A stretch of 64,000 bases of DNA from GWE2-40-63 sp050179685 (GTDB taxonomy: Bacteria > Bacteroidota > Bacteroidia > Bacteroidales > SZUA-534): NCBI GenBank assembly GCA_050179685.1, contig JBFXEW010000003.1, positions 164,469 through 228,468 of the forward strand, read 5' to 3'. Each line of letters starts with the position of its first letter. Within the stretch, counting starts at the first letter, position 1. This document shows, piece after piece, positions 42,552-52,334 of this stretch. Under the pieces are notes generated by a model, which was not told the origin of the DNA, searched no databases, and worked only from the letters and a program-made list of their open reading frames with translations. The position numbers were made by a program, and so were the translations under genes.

Positions 42552-45500
42552 ATGGCCTTTAGAAAGGAAAATAAAGTAAAGGGTGATTTCACAAGGATTA
42601 CTATAGGTTTAGCCTCACCAGAAGAGATTCTTGAAAGATCGAGCGGTGAAGTGTTAAAACCCGAAACCATTAATTACCGGACTTATAAACCGGAAAGAGA
42701 TGGATTGTTTTGTGAGCGGATTTTTGGTCCGGTTAAAGATTACGAATGCCACTGCGGTAAGTACAAAAGAATCCGCTATAAAGGCATTGTATGCGACCGT
42801 TGTGGGGTTGAAGTTACCGAAAAGAAAGTCCGTCGTGAGCGGATGGGACACATTCAACTGGTTGTACCTGTTGCGCACATCTGGTATTTTAAATCGTTAC
42901 CCAATAAAATTGGGTATTTGTTAGGTTTACCTACTAAAAAACTAGATACCATAATCTACTACGAACGTTACGTAGTTATAAATCCGGGAGTATTAGCCGA
43001 AGAAGGAGTTCAGTATTTAGACTTTTTAACCGAAGAAGAATACCTCGACTTAATGGATAAGCTTCCTAAAGAAAATCAACATCTCGAAGATAGCGATCCC
43101 AATAAGTTTATTGCAAAAATGGGTGCTGAAGCACTCTATTCATTGCTTGAGCGTTTAGATTTGGACGAATTATCGTATTCATTGCGGCACAAAGCCGGAA
43201 CTGAAACTTCGCAGCAACGGAAAAATGAAGCCTTAAAACGCCTTCAGGTTGTTGAATCGTTCAGAGCTTCAGCTGGTAGAAACCGTCCGGAGTGGATGAT
43301 TGTAAAAGTTGTTCCGGTAATTCCACCTGAGTTACGCCCCTTGGTGCCACTCGATGGAGGTCGTTTTGCTACTTCCGATTTGAACGATTTATACCGTAGG
43401 GTTATTATCCGTAACAATCGGTTAAAACGTCTGATCGAGATTAAAGCTCCTGAAGTAATTCTTAGGAACGAAAAACGTATGTTGCAGGAAGCTGTTGATT
43501 CACTTTTCGATAACTCACGTAAAGCCAATGCGGTTAAAACAGAAAGTAACCGTGCGCTGAAGTCTTTATCCGATAGTTTGAAAGGTAAGCAAGGACGTTT
43601 CCGTCAAAACCTTTTGGGTAAACGTGTTGACTACAGTGCCCGTTCGGTAATTGTGGTTGGCCCTGAACTTAAAATGCATGAATGCGGATTGCCAAAAAAC
43701 ATGGCAGCTGAATTGTATAAACCCTTCATCATACGCAAGTTAATCGAAAGGGGAATTGTAAAAACGGTAAAATCGGCCAAGAAAATTGTTGACCGCAAAG
43801 ATCCAGTGGTTTGGGATATTCTTGAGAATGTGTTGAAATCGCATCCGGTGCTGCTAAACCGTGCTCCTACACTTCACCGTTTAGGTATTCAGGCTTTCCA
43901 GCCAAAACTTATCGAAGGAAAAGCTATTCAATTGCATCCACTGGCATGTACTGCATTTAATGCTGACTTTGACGGTGACCAGATGGCTGTTCACTTACCT
44001 TTAGGTAATGCAGCTATTCTTGAAGCTCAAATGTTGATGCTTGGATCGCACAATATTTTGAATCCGGCTAACGGAGCACCAATTACCGTTCCATCGCAAG
44101 ACATGGTTTTGGGATTGTACTACCTTACCAAAGGCCGTACCGGTGTAAAAGGTGAAGGTTTGAAATTCTATTCGCCCGAAGAGGCTACCATTGCTTACAA
44201 TGAGAAAAGGGTGGCACTTCACGCAAATATCAAAGTTAAAACCATTGATTTGGTTGATGGCGAGTTGAAGAATGTGCTAATTGAAACTACAGTTGGACGT
44301 GTTATTTTTAACCAGCACGTGCCCAAAGAAGTAGGTTATATCAATGAAATCTTGACCAAGAAATCGCTTCGCGATATTATTGGAAATATTTATAAAGTTT
44401 GTGGAACAGCTGTTACAGCCAAGTTCCTCGACGATATCAAAGACCTAGGATACCGTACAGCTTTCGAAGGTGGATTATCATTTAACCTTGGTGATGTGAT
44501 TATTCCCGACGAAAAAGTTACGCTGGTAAACGAAGGTTATGCTCAGGTTGATGAGGTAATGAACAATTACAACATGGGTTTCATTACCAACAACGAGCGT
44601 TACAACCAGATTATTGACATCTGGACACATACCAATGCCAAGCTTACCCAGATTCTAATGAATCAATTAAGCACCGATAATCAAGGGTTTAACTCTGTTT
44701 ATATGATGCTTGATTCAGGAGCCCGGGGTTCAAAAGAGCAGATTCGTCAGCTTTCAGGTATGAGGGGACTTATGGCAAAACCGCAAAAGTCGGGTGCCGA
44801 GGGGGGTCAAATTATTGAAAACCCGATTCTTTCAAACTTTAAAGAGGGACTTTCGGTTCTTGAGTACTTTATTTCGACTCACGGTGCCCGTAAAGGTTTG
44901 GCCGATACCGCACTTAAAACTGCCGATGCGGGTTATTTGACCCGTCGTTTGGTCGACGTATCGCAAGATGTTATTATTAACGAAGAAGATTGTGGTACGC
45001 TGCGTGGATTGGTTGCTCAAACCTTAAAAAAGAACGAGGAAATTGTAGAAACACTCTACGAACGGATTCTGGGACGTACTTCGGTACACGATATTTTCCA
45101 TCCAATTTCGGGCGAATTAATTATTGCTTCTGGCGATGAATTTACTGAAGAAATTGCACGTGTAATTGAGAAATCACCCATTGAGCAGGTTGAAATGCGT
45201 TCTGTATTAACCTGTGAATCAAAAAATGGTGTTTGCGCCAAATGTTATGGACGTAACCTTTCGAACAGCCGTATGGTGCAGAAAGGTGAAGCTGTTGGTG
45301 TAATAGCTGCCCAATCAATTGGTGAACCGGGAACACAGCTTACACTGCGAACTTTCCACGTGGGGGGTACTGCAGGTAACATTGCTACCGACTCAAGTGT
45401 GATTGCCGGTTACGATGGAAGACTTGAATTCGAAGAATTAAGAACCATCGAAATTGATGAACAAGACGGAATTGCTGCCGATGTGGTTATTGGCCGTTTA

Positions 45501-46820
45501 GCTGAGGCTAAATTGTTCGATAAAAACACCGGATTGATGCTTTCAACTTATCCAATCCCTTACGGTTCTAAACTTTATAAAAAAGATGGAGCCGAAGTAA
45601 CAAAAGGTGAATTGATTTGTGAGTGGGATCCTTATAATGCCGTTATTGTTTCTGAAGTTTCAGGTTTGGTAAACTTCGTAAATGTTGAAGAAGGTATTAC
45701 CTACCGCGAAGAAGCTGATGAGCAAACTGGTTTTAGAGAGAAAGTTATTATTGAAACCAGGGATAAAACCAAAAACCCAACCGTACGCATTTTAAACGAT
45801 GCGGGTGAGCAATTAAAACATTATAACCTGCCGGTAGGCGCCCACGTTGTTATTGAAGAGGGTGCTAAAGTAAAACAAGGGCAGGTAATTGTTAAAATTC
45901 CTCGTTCAGTGGGTAAAGCTGGTGACATCACTGGTGGTTTGCCACGGGTAACCGAATTATTCGAAGCACGTAACCCATCGAACCCGGCAGTAGTTGCTGA
46001 GATTGACGGCGAAGTAAGTTTTGGAAAAATTAAACGTGGTAACCGCGAAATTATAATATCATCGCGTACCGGCGAAGTGGTAAAATATTTAGTGCCACTA
46101 TCAAAACAAATTCTGGTACAAGAGAACGATTATGTAAAAGCAGGAACACCTCTTTCTGACGGCGCAATTACTCCATCTGATATTTTGGCCATTAAAGGTC
46201 CGACTAAAGTTCAGGAGTATATTGTGAATGAAGTACAGGAAGTGTACCGCCTACAAGGTGTAAAAATTAACGATAAACACTTTGAGGTAATTGTTCGTCA
46301 GATGATGCGCAAGGTTGAGATTGTTGATCCGGGAGATACCATTTTCCTTGAAAAACAAATTGTTGATAAGAATGAGTTTATGGAAGAAAACGATTGGATT
46401 TGGGATAAGAAAGTAGTTACCGATGCCGGTGATTCAAACCTACGCCCGGGTCAGATTATTACCGCCCGTAAACTTCGCGACGAGAACTCTATCTTAAAGC
46501 GTAAAGACCTAAAATTGATTGAAGCACGTGATGCTGTACCCGCTACATCGAGCCAGGTGTTGCAGGGTATTACCCGCGCAGCGCTTCAAACCCGTAGCTT
46601 TATCTCAGCTGCATCGTTCCAGGAAACTACCAAAGTACTGAACGAAGCTGCTATTAATGGTAAAGTGGATGGTTTGGAAGGACTGAAAGAAAATGTAATT
46701 GTAGGTCACTTAATACCTGCAGGAACAGGTTCACGACGCTTTGATAATATGGTGGTTGGTTCAAAAGAAGACTATGATAATTTGCTTGCATCAAAAAAGC
46801 AGGCCATTAGTCAGGAGTAG
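42552..46820 (+). CDS. rpoC: DNA-directed RNA polymerase beta prime subunit
   Basis: 1,422 residues. N-terminal zinc ribbon (ECHCGKYKR and CDRCGVEVT), catalytic Mg2+ loop NADFDGDQMAVH, the bridge helix and trigger loop region in the middle (GSRGSKEQIRQ-type text reads GARGSKEQIRQLSGMRGLMA), second zinc site CESKNGVCAKCYGR, and the C-terminal AKVKQGQVIVKIPRS region. Together with rpoB it forms the active cleft. Terminator at 46841. Confidence 0.99.
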   Translation: MAFRKENKVKGDFTRITIGLASPEEILERSSGEVLKPETINYRTYKPERDGLFCERIFGPVKDYECHCGKYKRIRYKGIVCDRCGVEVTEKKVRRERMGHIQLVVPVAHIWYFKSLPNKIGYLLGLPTKKLDTIIYYERYVVINPGVLAEEGVQYLDFLTEEEYLDLMDKLPKENQHLEDSDPNKFIAKMGAEALYSLLERLDLDELSYSLRHKAGTETSQQRKNEALKRLQVVESFRASAGRNRPEWMIVKVVPVIPPELRPLVPLDGGRFATSDLNDLYRRVIIRNNRLKRLIEIKAPEVILRNEKRMLQEAVDSLFDNSRKANAVKTESNRALKSLSDSLKGKQGRFRQNLLGKRVDYSARSVIVVGPELKMHECGLPKNMAAELYKPFIIRKLIERGIVKTVKSAKKIVDRKDPVVWDILENVLKSHPVLLNRAPTLHRLGIQAFQPKLIEGKAIQLHPLACTAFNADFDGDQMAVHLPLGNAAILEAQMLMLGSHNILNPANGAPITVPSQDMVLGLYYLTKGRTGVKGEGLKFYSPEEATIAYNEKRVALHANIKVKTIDLVDGELKNVLIETTVGRVIFNQHVPKEVGYINEILTKKSLRDIIGNIYKVCGTAVTAKFLDDIKDLGYRTAFEGGLSFNLGDVIIPDEKVTLVNEGYAQVDEVMNNYNMGFITNNERYNQIIDIWTHTNAKLTQILMNQLSTDNQGFNSVYMMLDSGARGSKEQIRQLSGMRGLMAKPQKSGAEGGQIIENPILSNFKEGLSVLEYFISTHGARKGLADTALKTADAGYLTRRLVDVSQDVIINEEDCGTLRGLVAQTLKKNEEIVETLYERILGRTSVHDIFHPISGELIIASGDEFTEEIARVIEKSPIEQVEMRSVLTCESKNGVCAKCYGRNLSNSRMVQKGEAVGVIAAQSIGEPGTQLTLRTFHVGGTAGNIATDSSVIAGYDGRLEFEELRTIEIDEQDGIAADVVIGRLAEAKLFDKNTGLMLSTYPIPYGSKLYKKDGAEVTKGELICEWDPYNAVIVSEVSGLVNFVNVEEGITYREEADEQTGFREKVIIETRDKTKNPTVRILNDAGEQLKHYNLPVGAHVVIEEGAKVKQGQVIVKIPRSVGKAGDITGGLPRVTELFEARNPSNPAVVAEIDGEVSFGKIKRGNREIIISSRTGEVVKYLVPLSKQILVQENDYVKAGTPLSDGAITPSDILAIKGPTKVQEYIVNEVQEVYRLQGVKINDKHFEVIVRQMMRKVEIVDPGDTIFLEKQIVDKNEFMEENDWIWDKKVVTDAGDSNLRPGQIITARKLRDENSILKRKDLKLIEARDAVPATSSQVLQGITRAALQTRSFISAASFQETTKVLNEAAINGKVDGLEGLKENVIVGHLIPAGTGSRRFDNMVVGSKEDYDNLLASKKQAISQE

Positions 46821-46840
46821 TCAACTTAAATAATAATGTA

Positions 46841-46877
46841 AAGGCTGTTTCTTAATTGAGACAGCCTTTTCTTTTTG
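46841..46877 (+). terminator. Rho-independent terminator after rpoC
   Basis: Stem AAGGCTGTTTC/GAGACAGCCTT (46841-46851 with 46858-46868), 6-nt loop, then a TTTCTTTTT tail. It ends the ribosomal protein-RNA polymerase operon. Confidence 0.9.
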
Positions 46878-46959
46878 CTCCATTTTGTCACTTATTTTCC
46901 TTTTGTAACCTTATATTTTCTACTTTTGCTTGAGTAGTTAAAACAAAAAATAATGTATC

Positions 46960-47283
46960 ATGGAAAACGATAATAAAAAAGGCAATCATTTAAATATTGA
47001 GCTTACTGAAGATGTTGCTCAGGGTGTTTATTCAAATTTGGCCGTAATTACGCATTCAAGCGCCGAGTTTGTGATCGATTTTGTTAGAATAATGCCCGGA
47101 ATTCCAAAGGCAAAAGTAAAATCGCGAATAATACTTACTCCGGAACATGCCAAGCGTTTGATGGGAGCTTTAAAAGATAATATTGCAAAATATGAATCTG
47201 TTCACGGGAAAATAAAAAACACTGAAGGTGGTGGTAATCCTAACCTTCCTATGAATTTTGGAGGACCAACAGCTCAGGCTTAA
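46960..47283 (+). CDS. DUF3467 family protein
   Basis: 107 residues, soluble. Family text: IELTEDVAQGVYSNLAVITH, SSAEFVIDFVRIMPGIPKAK and SRIILTPEHAKRLMGALKDN. DUF3467 is widespread in Bacteroidota right after rpoC; function unknown. A TACTTTTG -7 box at 46921-46928, between the rpoC terminator and this gene, suggests separate transcription. Confidence 0.9.
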   Translation: MENDNKKGNHLNIELTEDVAQGVYSNLAVITHSSAEFVIDFVRIMPGIPKAKVKSRIILTPEHAKRLMGALKDNIAKYESVHGKIKNTEGGGNPNLPMNFGGPTAQA

Positions 47284-47431
47284 TAAGTTTGTAAGCAACT
47301 ACTGCTAAACCAAATCCATCTTTTTTTTGTTAGTAAAGAGAAATTGAATAATAAAGTTTGTATAACTCTGTTATTTAGATTAATTTTAAACAATCGAATT
47401 TCGCATTTTTAACTCCTAAAAGAAAAGTAAC

Positions 47432-48253
47432 ATGAAAAAAAGATTTAGTAAAGCAGCAGGAATGCTTGCAATTGTAATGGTGTTCGCATCGTGTGAACTT
47501 ACCGATTTACCCACAACCGAAGATTTACAGAACGCTCAGGGCTCCTTAATTGAAAATACCAATGCTGAATTAGGTGTTCTCAAAGTGTTCGAAAATGTAA
47601 ATAATCTTGGTTTTAATTCTAATGAATCAAAGTCGGCTATGCTTAATGGTCCTTCACATTCGTGGAATAACTTAATTTTAACTATCGATTTTACCAATGT
47701 ACCGGGAGCTTCAGGTAAAATTATAGCTGATTTTTCGGCACAACCAGCCTATACACAAGGCTTAAGTGTTGGAATTACTTTCGAAGATTATGTAGATAAT
47801 GGACTGGGAATGAGTGGTTCGTTAGTTTTAGAAGTAAAACAATTTATGGCCGAGCAAATGGTTAAATTTTCGATTGTTAGCGATGGAAACCTCACCATTT
47901 CTGAAGCCGGAGCAGCCAGTTATTTGTGGTCGTGCGACGAGACCATTGAATGGTTCCAGGGGGTTGCAACCCTTGCCGATGGCAGCGACGATGCCTTTAA
48001 ACTGAATGGAACAGCAATGCAGGTTATCGACACGCTGACCAATAAACTAACTTTTGCCGATGTAATTTATTCCAGTTCCTGCGAATATATTATGGATGGC
48101 GATTTAACGCTGGTTCATGATTATGGCTCAGACAGTGAACTTGAAATTCTTTGTAATTTTGGTGTCGATGCCAGTGGCAATGATTCCGGTGCTTGTGATA
48201 AATATGTTGAAATGAGCGCAGGTGGCATTACACTTAGCGTAGAGTTGAACTAA
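47432..48253 (+). CDS. Lipoprotein, unknown family
   Basis: 273 residues. N-terminal signal and lipobox (VMVFASCEL, Cys22). The rest is rich in beta strand and in Asp, Ser and Asn, as in surface-exposed Bacteroidota lipoproteins; four further cysteines (SCDE, SSCEY, LCNFG, ACDKY) could form two disulfides. No family recognised. It stands alone, with its own terminator. Confidence 0.65.
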   Translation: MKKRFSKAAGMLAIVMVFASCELTDLPTTEDLQNAQGSLIENTNAELGVLKVFENVNNLGFNSNESKSAMLNGPSHSWNNLILTIDFTNVPGASGKIIADFSAQPAYTQGLSVGITFEDYVDNGLGMSGSLVLEVKQFMAEQMVKFSIVSDGNLTISEAGAASYLWSCDETIEWFQGVATLADGSDDAFKLNGTAMQVIDTLTNKLTFADVIYSSSCEYIMDGDLTLVHDYGSDSELEILCNFGVDASGNDSGACDKYVEMSAGGITLSVELN

Positions 48254-48274
48254 AACAATATTTAAATAAAAAAA

Positions 48275-48301
48275 AGGGTTCCCATGCGGGAGCCTTTTTT
48301 T
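48275..48301. terminator. Bidirectional terminator
   Basis: AAAGGGTTCCC/GGGAGCCTTT hairpin with one bulge, flanked by A-rich DNA on the left and T-rich DNA on the right, so it can serve the lipoprotein gene on the plus strand and the M64 peptidase gene on the minus strand. Confidence 0.85.
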
Positions 48302-48306
48302 ATTGC

Positions 48307-49617
48307 TTACTTTCCGGTATATTTTTCGATTGTTTTTTTAATGGCTTCAGAACAAACCGGACAAAAACCATCGGGTTTATTCGATTTCATGCGGCAATCC
48401 TGATACGGACTATAAATACCTTTGCCTGAATAACCACCGCCTTCGAACACACCAATCGTTTTTTCATATTTCTTGATTCGTTCCGTAGGAATTTCTATTC
48501 CATCCGGGAGCATGGCCTTCCATTTTTCCCCGAAGTTTACCAGCGTGGTAATGTTGGGTTCCCAGGGTTCAACTTTTAAGTTGTAATAACCATCGTAGGC
48601 TACTGATGAATCGTAATATTCATCGGCCAAACCGGCAAAGCCATGACCAAATTCATGAATGGCAACTTTTTCCGATAAGGAATGGTCGCTGGTTGATGCT
48701 GAATAATAATTGTAAAATCCGCCACCGCCGTAAGTTTCTGAATTAATCAAAACAAAAAGATGATCGTATGGAATAACAGCAGCCGCATCGTGTAAAGCCT
48801 TTATGTCGTTTGTTGTTAAATACCTGGGGGTATTAAAGGTGAAAAATGAGAAATTGAGCGCAGTGTTTTTATAAATCAACTTTCCGGGAATATCAGTCCC
48901 CGATTCATTTGAGGGAAGCTCGAGGGCATAAACATTAAAGTCGTCGGCAAATGAATCAAATGGAGGAACCTGGCTCATGTAATTCCAGATTCTGACAACA
49001 TCTTTTTTAAATTTATCCATTTCATTCCGGGTGTATCCTTCAGCAACAAAAGCCAAATCGACTTTTTGCGACACATTATCGCCTCCTTTTATTACGCTAT
49101 AAGGAACAGGTTCCGGACTTTCATTGCGAATAAAGTAGTTTTGCGGATTTATATAAAACTGATAAATGGTTTCAAATTCTCCGTCAATAAACCTTCTTTG
49201 TTCCAACAAATAGCGAATGGTTTGCCTGGGAAAAGGCATTAAGTTAACATGATAGTAGCTTTCGCTTTTCTTATCGGCCTCAGGCGTTGACTGCCATTCA
49301 TGAAATAAGGAACTAAACCCATTTTTATACAGCAGTTTATTACTAGCCGAATCGTAAACCGAAAAACGGTAATCTCCAAAATCGCTGTCAGTTTCTTTAG
49401 CTAATTGCTCGGCTCCGGCCCAGTTGTTTTGCTTTTTTAACTGTTTAAGAACGAATTGTTGCGTGTGGGCATCGCCAATTAATTCATAATCGATGCGCAG
49501 TACTTTTTTTTCAAAAAACTGTTCAAAGCTGAAATCTGAATCCTGAATCTTGGTAAATGAGGTAAGAAAAACTATCAGCAATACTAATGCAGAGGGTTTG
49601 ATAAATGGTTTTATCAT
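48307..49617 (-). CDS. M64 family metallopeptidase
   Basis: 436 residues. Signal peptide (about 8-22, FIKPSALVLLIVFLTSFTK). Zinc-binding signature IHEFGHGFAGLADEYYDSS matches peptidase family M64 (IgA peptidase-like), with the preceding KAEGY-like region reading AFVAEGYTRNEMDKFKKDVV and a late C-terminal CPVCSEAIKK pair. An N-terminal ~130-residue beta domain precedes the catalytic part. Exported; the target is unknown. It starts 19 bp after the aminopeptidase P gene, so both are probably in one operon. Confidence 0.9.
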   Translation of the reverse strand: MIKPFIKPSALVLLIVFLTSFTKIQDSDFSFEQFFEKKVLRIDYELIGDAHTQQFVLKQLKKQNNWAGAEQLAKETDSDFGDYRFSVYDSASNKLLYKNGFSSLFHEWQSTPEADKKSESYYHVNLMPFPRQTIRYLLEQRRFIDGEFETIYQFYINPQNYFIRNESPEPVPYSVIKGGDNVSQKVDLAFVAEGYTRNEMDKFKKDVVRIWNYMSQVPPFDSFADDFNVYALELPSNESGTDIPGKLIYKNTALNFSFFTFNTPRYLTTNDIKALHDAAAVIPYDHLFVLINSETYGGGGFYNYYSASTSDHSLSEKVAIHEFGHGFAGLADEYYDSSVAYDGYYNLKVEPWEPNITTLVNFGEKWKAMLPDGIEIPTERIKKYEKTIGVFEGGGYSGKGIYSPYQDCRMKSNKPDGFCPVCSEAIKKTIEKYTGK

Positions 49618-49635
49618 AATTGAAAGTAGTTTTTG

Positions 49636-51411
49636 TTAGTTTAAAGCACTTGTTTTTTCCTTTAACCACAACTTTAATTCGTTCGATAATTTATCGTTTA
49701 ACAACTGATAAACGCTTTGGTGGTAGTTATTAATCCATTTAATCTCCTTCTCATCGAGCAGCTCGGTTTTTATCAGGTTTTTATCCAATGGGCAATAAGT
49801 CATTGTTTCAAATTGCAAAAAGCCTTCTTTTTCGTTGGGTTGACAAACCAGTACATTTTCAATTCGTATTCCGTAAGCTCCTTTTAAGTAGAATCCGGGT
49901 TCATTGGTAAGCATCATTCCGGCTTCCAATATTGTATTTCCCGGTCCCTGTACCGATGGCGACAAACCTTGTGGTCCTTCGTGAACATTCAAAAAATAGC
50001 CAATTCCATGTCCGGTTCCGTGTCCAAAATCTTTTCCCTGTTGCCATAAATCCAGTCGGGCCAGGGTGTCAATATGAATTCCTTTGGTTCCTTCGGGAAA
50101 AGTTGTACTTGCAACACGAATGTGGCCTTTTAAAACCAGGGTAAAATCGGTTTTTTGTTCCTCGGTAACGGGGCCTAACGCAAGGGTGCGGGTAATGTCG
50201 GTTGTTCCGTCAAGGTATTGTCCGCCACTGTCGATTAAATAAATTCCTTCGGGTTTCAGCATGGCGTGGTTTTCGGCAGTTGCCGAATAATGGGGCAATG
50301 CGGCATTGGCCTGATAGGCTGAAATTGGATTGAAACTGGGCCCGGTATAATTTTTTTGTTCCTGGCGGAAAAGCATCACTTGTTGGGCAGCATCCAATTC
50401 GCTTACCATTTGCTTTTTAAGCATGGTTTTTTCGAGCCAGTGTAAAAAGTTACACATGGCTACACCATCGCGAATTTGAGCTTGTTTATAGTGGTTTATT
50501 TCAATGGCATTTTTAACTGCTTTTAATTGGTTAACGATGCTGGCTTCGCTTATCAGATTACAATTTGCATTGATTTGACCAAACAAGGCATGGTTTAAGC
50601 CGGCTTTGTTACACAAAAGCACTTGTTTATCATTCAATTGCTGAAGTGTTTGACTGATTCCCTCGTAGGGTTGAACAAGAATTCCATCGGTTTTTAAGGT
50701 TTCAAGAATTTTATTCGAGAGTTTATTACTATCGATAAAGAGCAGGGTTTCGTTAGATGTAACAAGACAGTAACAGGTAACAACCGGGTTGAATTCTATA
50801 TCGTTTCCACGAATGTTCAATAGCCAGGCAATTTCATCGAGGGCTGAAAGCAGAAGGTGCGTGGCTTTTTTATTGCTTATTTGCTGTTTAACTTTTTCAA
50901 TCTTCTCAACCCGACTGATTCCTGTAAATGCTTCGTCGTGAATATATACCGGATTGCTTACCAATGGAGGTCGGTTGGTCCATAGTTTTTCAAAAACATC
51001 ACCAACAGCTTGTACTTTAATTTGTTTGATAGCCAGTACAGCGCTAAAATACTCCACTTCGTCGGCTGAAAAAAGCGTAGCATCAATTCCAAGCGTGCTG
51101 CCAAACTCCAGATTTTCCAAAATCCATGTAAGGTATTCGGGCGTACGTGTTTTTAGTTTATGCAGTTCAAACGGCGGACGTAATTCATTTTCAGCCTGAA
51201 TAAAATACCTTGAATCGGTCCATAAACCGGCATGATTTTTTGTAATCACGGCTGTTCCCGCCGAGCCGATAAATCCGGTAAGCCAGGTGCGGGTTTTCCA
51301 GAAATCGGGTAGGTATTCGCTTTGATGTGGGTCAGCTGTGGGAACAATCAGGGCATCAATTGCAAGGGTTGACATTATTGCCCGTAAGCTTTTTATTTTT
51401 TCGAGAGCCAT
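49636..51411 (-). CDS. Aminopeptidase P family protein (M24B)
   Basis: 591 residues, the large-type Xaa-Pro aminopeptidase with three domains: two creatinase-like N-terminal domains (about 1-310) and a pita-bread catalytic domain. The metal ligands are visible: DSGGQYLDGTTDITRTLALG (Asp, Asp), GHGTGHGIG (His), LTNEPGFY (Glu) and GIRIENVLV (Glu). Cleaves N-terminal Xaa before proline. Cytosolic, no signal peptide. Located upstream of the M64 gene, with which it may share peptide catabolism. Confidence 0.95.
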   Translation of the reverse strand: MALEKIKSLRAIMSTLAIDALIVPTADPHQSEYLPDFWKTRTWLTGFIGSAGTAVITKNHAGLWTDSRYFIQAENELRPPFELHKLKTRTPEYLTWILENLEFGSTLGIDATLFSADEVEYFSAVLAIKQIKVQAVGDVFEKLWTNRPPLVSNPVYIHDEAFTGISRVEKIEKVKQQISNKKATHLLLSALDEIAWLLNIRGNDIEFNPVVTCYCLVTSNETLLFIDSNKLSNKILETLKTDGILVQPYEGISQTLQQLNDKQVLLCNKAGLNHALFGQINANCNLISEASIVNQLKAVKNAIEINHYKQAQIRDGVAMCNFLHWLEKTMLKKQMVSELDAAQQVMLFRQEQKNYTGPSFNPISAYQANAALPHYSATAENHAMLKPEGIYLIDSGGQYLDGTTDITRTLALGPVTEEQKTDFTLVLKGHIRVASTTFPEGTKGIHIDTLARLDLWQQGKDFGHGTGHGIGYFLNVHEGPQGLSPSVQGPGNTILEAGMMLTNEPGFYLKGAYGIRIENVLVCQPNEKEGFLQFETMTYCPLDKNLIKTELLDEKEIKWINNYHQSVYQLLNDKLSNELKLWLKEKTSALN

Positions 51412-51588
51412 ACAAGTTTCGTTTAAATACTCGGGCTAAAATACGAATTAAATTAAGCCTTGCCTAAAGTTATTTACTAGCCATTGGAAGCTTTTTAAAA
51501 TAGAATCGACCAATTGAATCAGCCGCTAAAGCAGGATTCAATCAGGTTAAAGCTTATTAGTCAGGCACTGATTCTACCGTGGAGCTTA

Positions 51589-51975
51589 TTAATTGACGTT
51601 TTCGTCGGGAATCAGATTGAATGGAATGCTAACACGCTCGGCGTAAATTTCACCGGCTTCAAGCATATCTTCATCATCTTCCCTGAACCGCCAGTTAATT
51701 GTTACCACGTAACCACTCTTTTTGATTTGCTCCAACCGTTTCAAAATATCTAAAATGATTTTTGAACTCGAAGTGTTAAAATAAACCATCATAAAATCGA
51801 CCCGGGTTTCAGGATTGGGGTCGGTTGAGTAGTCTTCGAGCCAGCTAAGCACCGGTTTGTAAAACGAGATTGGGTTCTCGGGCAGCGATTTGCCTTTGAA
51901 TGAAAAGGTATTCGATTTTTTGTCTAGAATTATTTCGGGAGTTTCAATACTGCTTTCAATTATTAATGGCACCAT
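51589..51975 (-). CDS. siaC: SiaC family regulatory phosphoprotein (DUF1987)
   Basis: 128 residues with the SiaC/DUF1987 hallmark text: SSIETPEIILDKKSNTFSFK then GKSLPENPISFYKPVLSWLE, DFMMVYFNTSSSKIILDILK (the serine/threonine-rich TSSSK region is where SiaC is phosphorylated in Pseudomonas) and NWRFREDDEDMLEAGEIYAE. In Pseudomonas SiaC switches a diguanylate cyclase and is controlled by the SiaA/SiaB pair. No such partner genes lie next to this one, so its control here is unknown. A promoter is at 51992-52024. Confidence 0.85.
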   Translation of the reverse strand: MVPLIIESSIETPEIILDKKSNTFSFKGKSLPENPISFYKPVLSWLEDYSTDPNPETRVDFMMVYFNTSSSKIILDILKRLEQIKKSGYVVTINWRFREDDEDMLEAGEIYAERVSIPFNLIPDENVN

Positions 51976-51991
51976 AAAAGTATGTTTTTTT

Positions 51992-52024
51992 CAAAATTAC
52001 GATCATTATTGATTTTAAAACAAA
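51992..52024 (-). promoter_or_regulatory. Bacteroidetes-type promoter of siaC
   Basis: Minus strand TTTG, 21-base spacer, TAATTTTG, matching TTTG...TAnnTTTG. Start near 51985 gives a short leader of about 10 nt. Confidence 0.55.
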
Positions 52025-52334
52025 TTTTTTTTCACTTTCATAAAATATTTTTTACGCATAAAGGTTATAAGTAATATAAAATAGGGAAATTTTTAGTTTG
52101 TTTTTGTGTCAGTGCTAAACTGTCACTGTTGAATTTTTTTACGAGAATTACCGTATACCGTTGAATGAAGCATAAAATTGCATTAATTTTTATAAAACCC
52201 TTGTTTTACAGTACGCTTTGGTGTGATTTTTGTAAGAATAAAATTTGCTTATTTTCGATTTTAGAAACCAAATGAAAAAATAAATATGTTAACAGATTAG
52301 CAAGTAATAACCCAAGTATTAAAACCCTTTTACA
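52025..52334. other. 310-bp AT-rich intergenic region
   Basis: Between divergent genes. Contains homopolymer T tracts and a small repeat (CAGTG...CACTG, about 52110-52130). No coding frame, and I see no complete promoter for the NUMOD4 gene. Confidence 0.5.
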
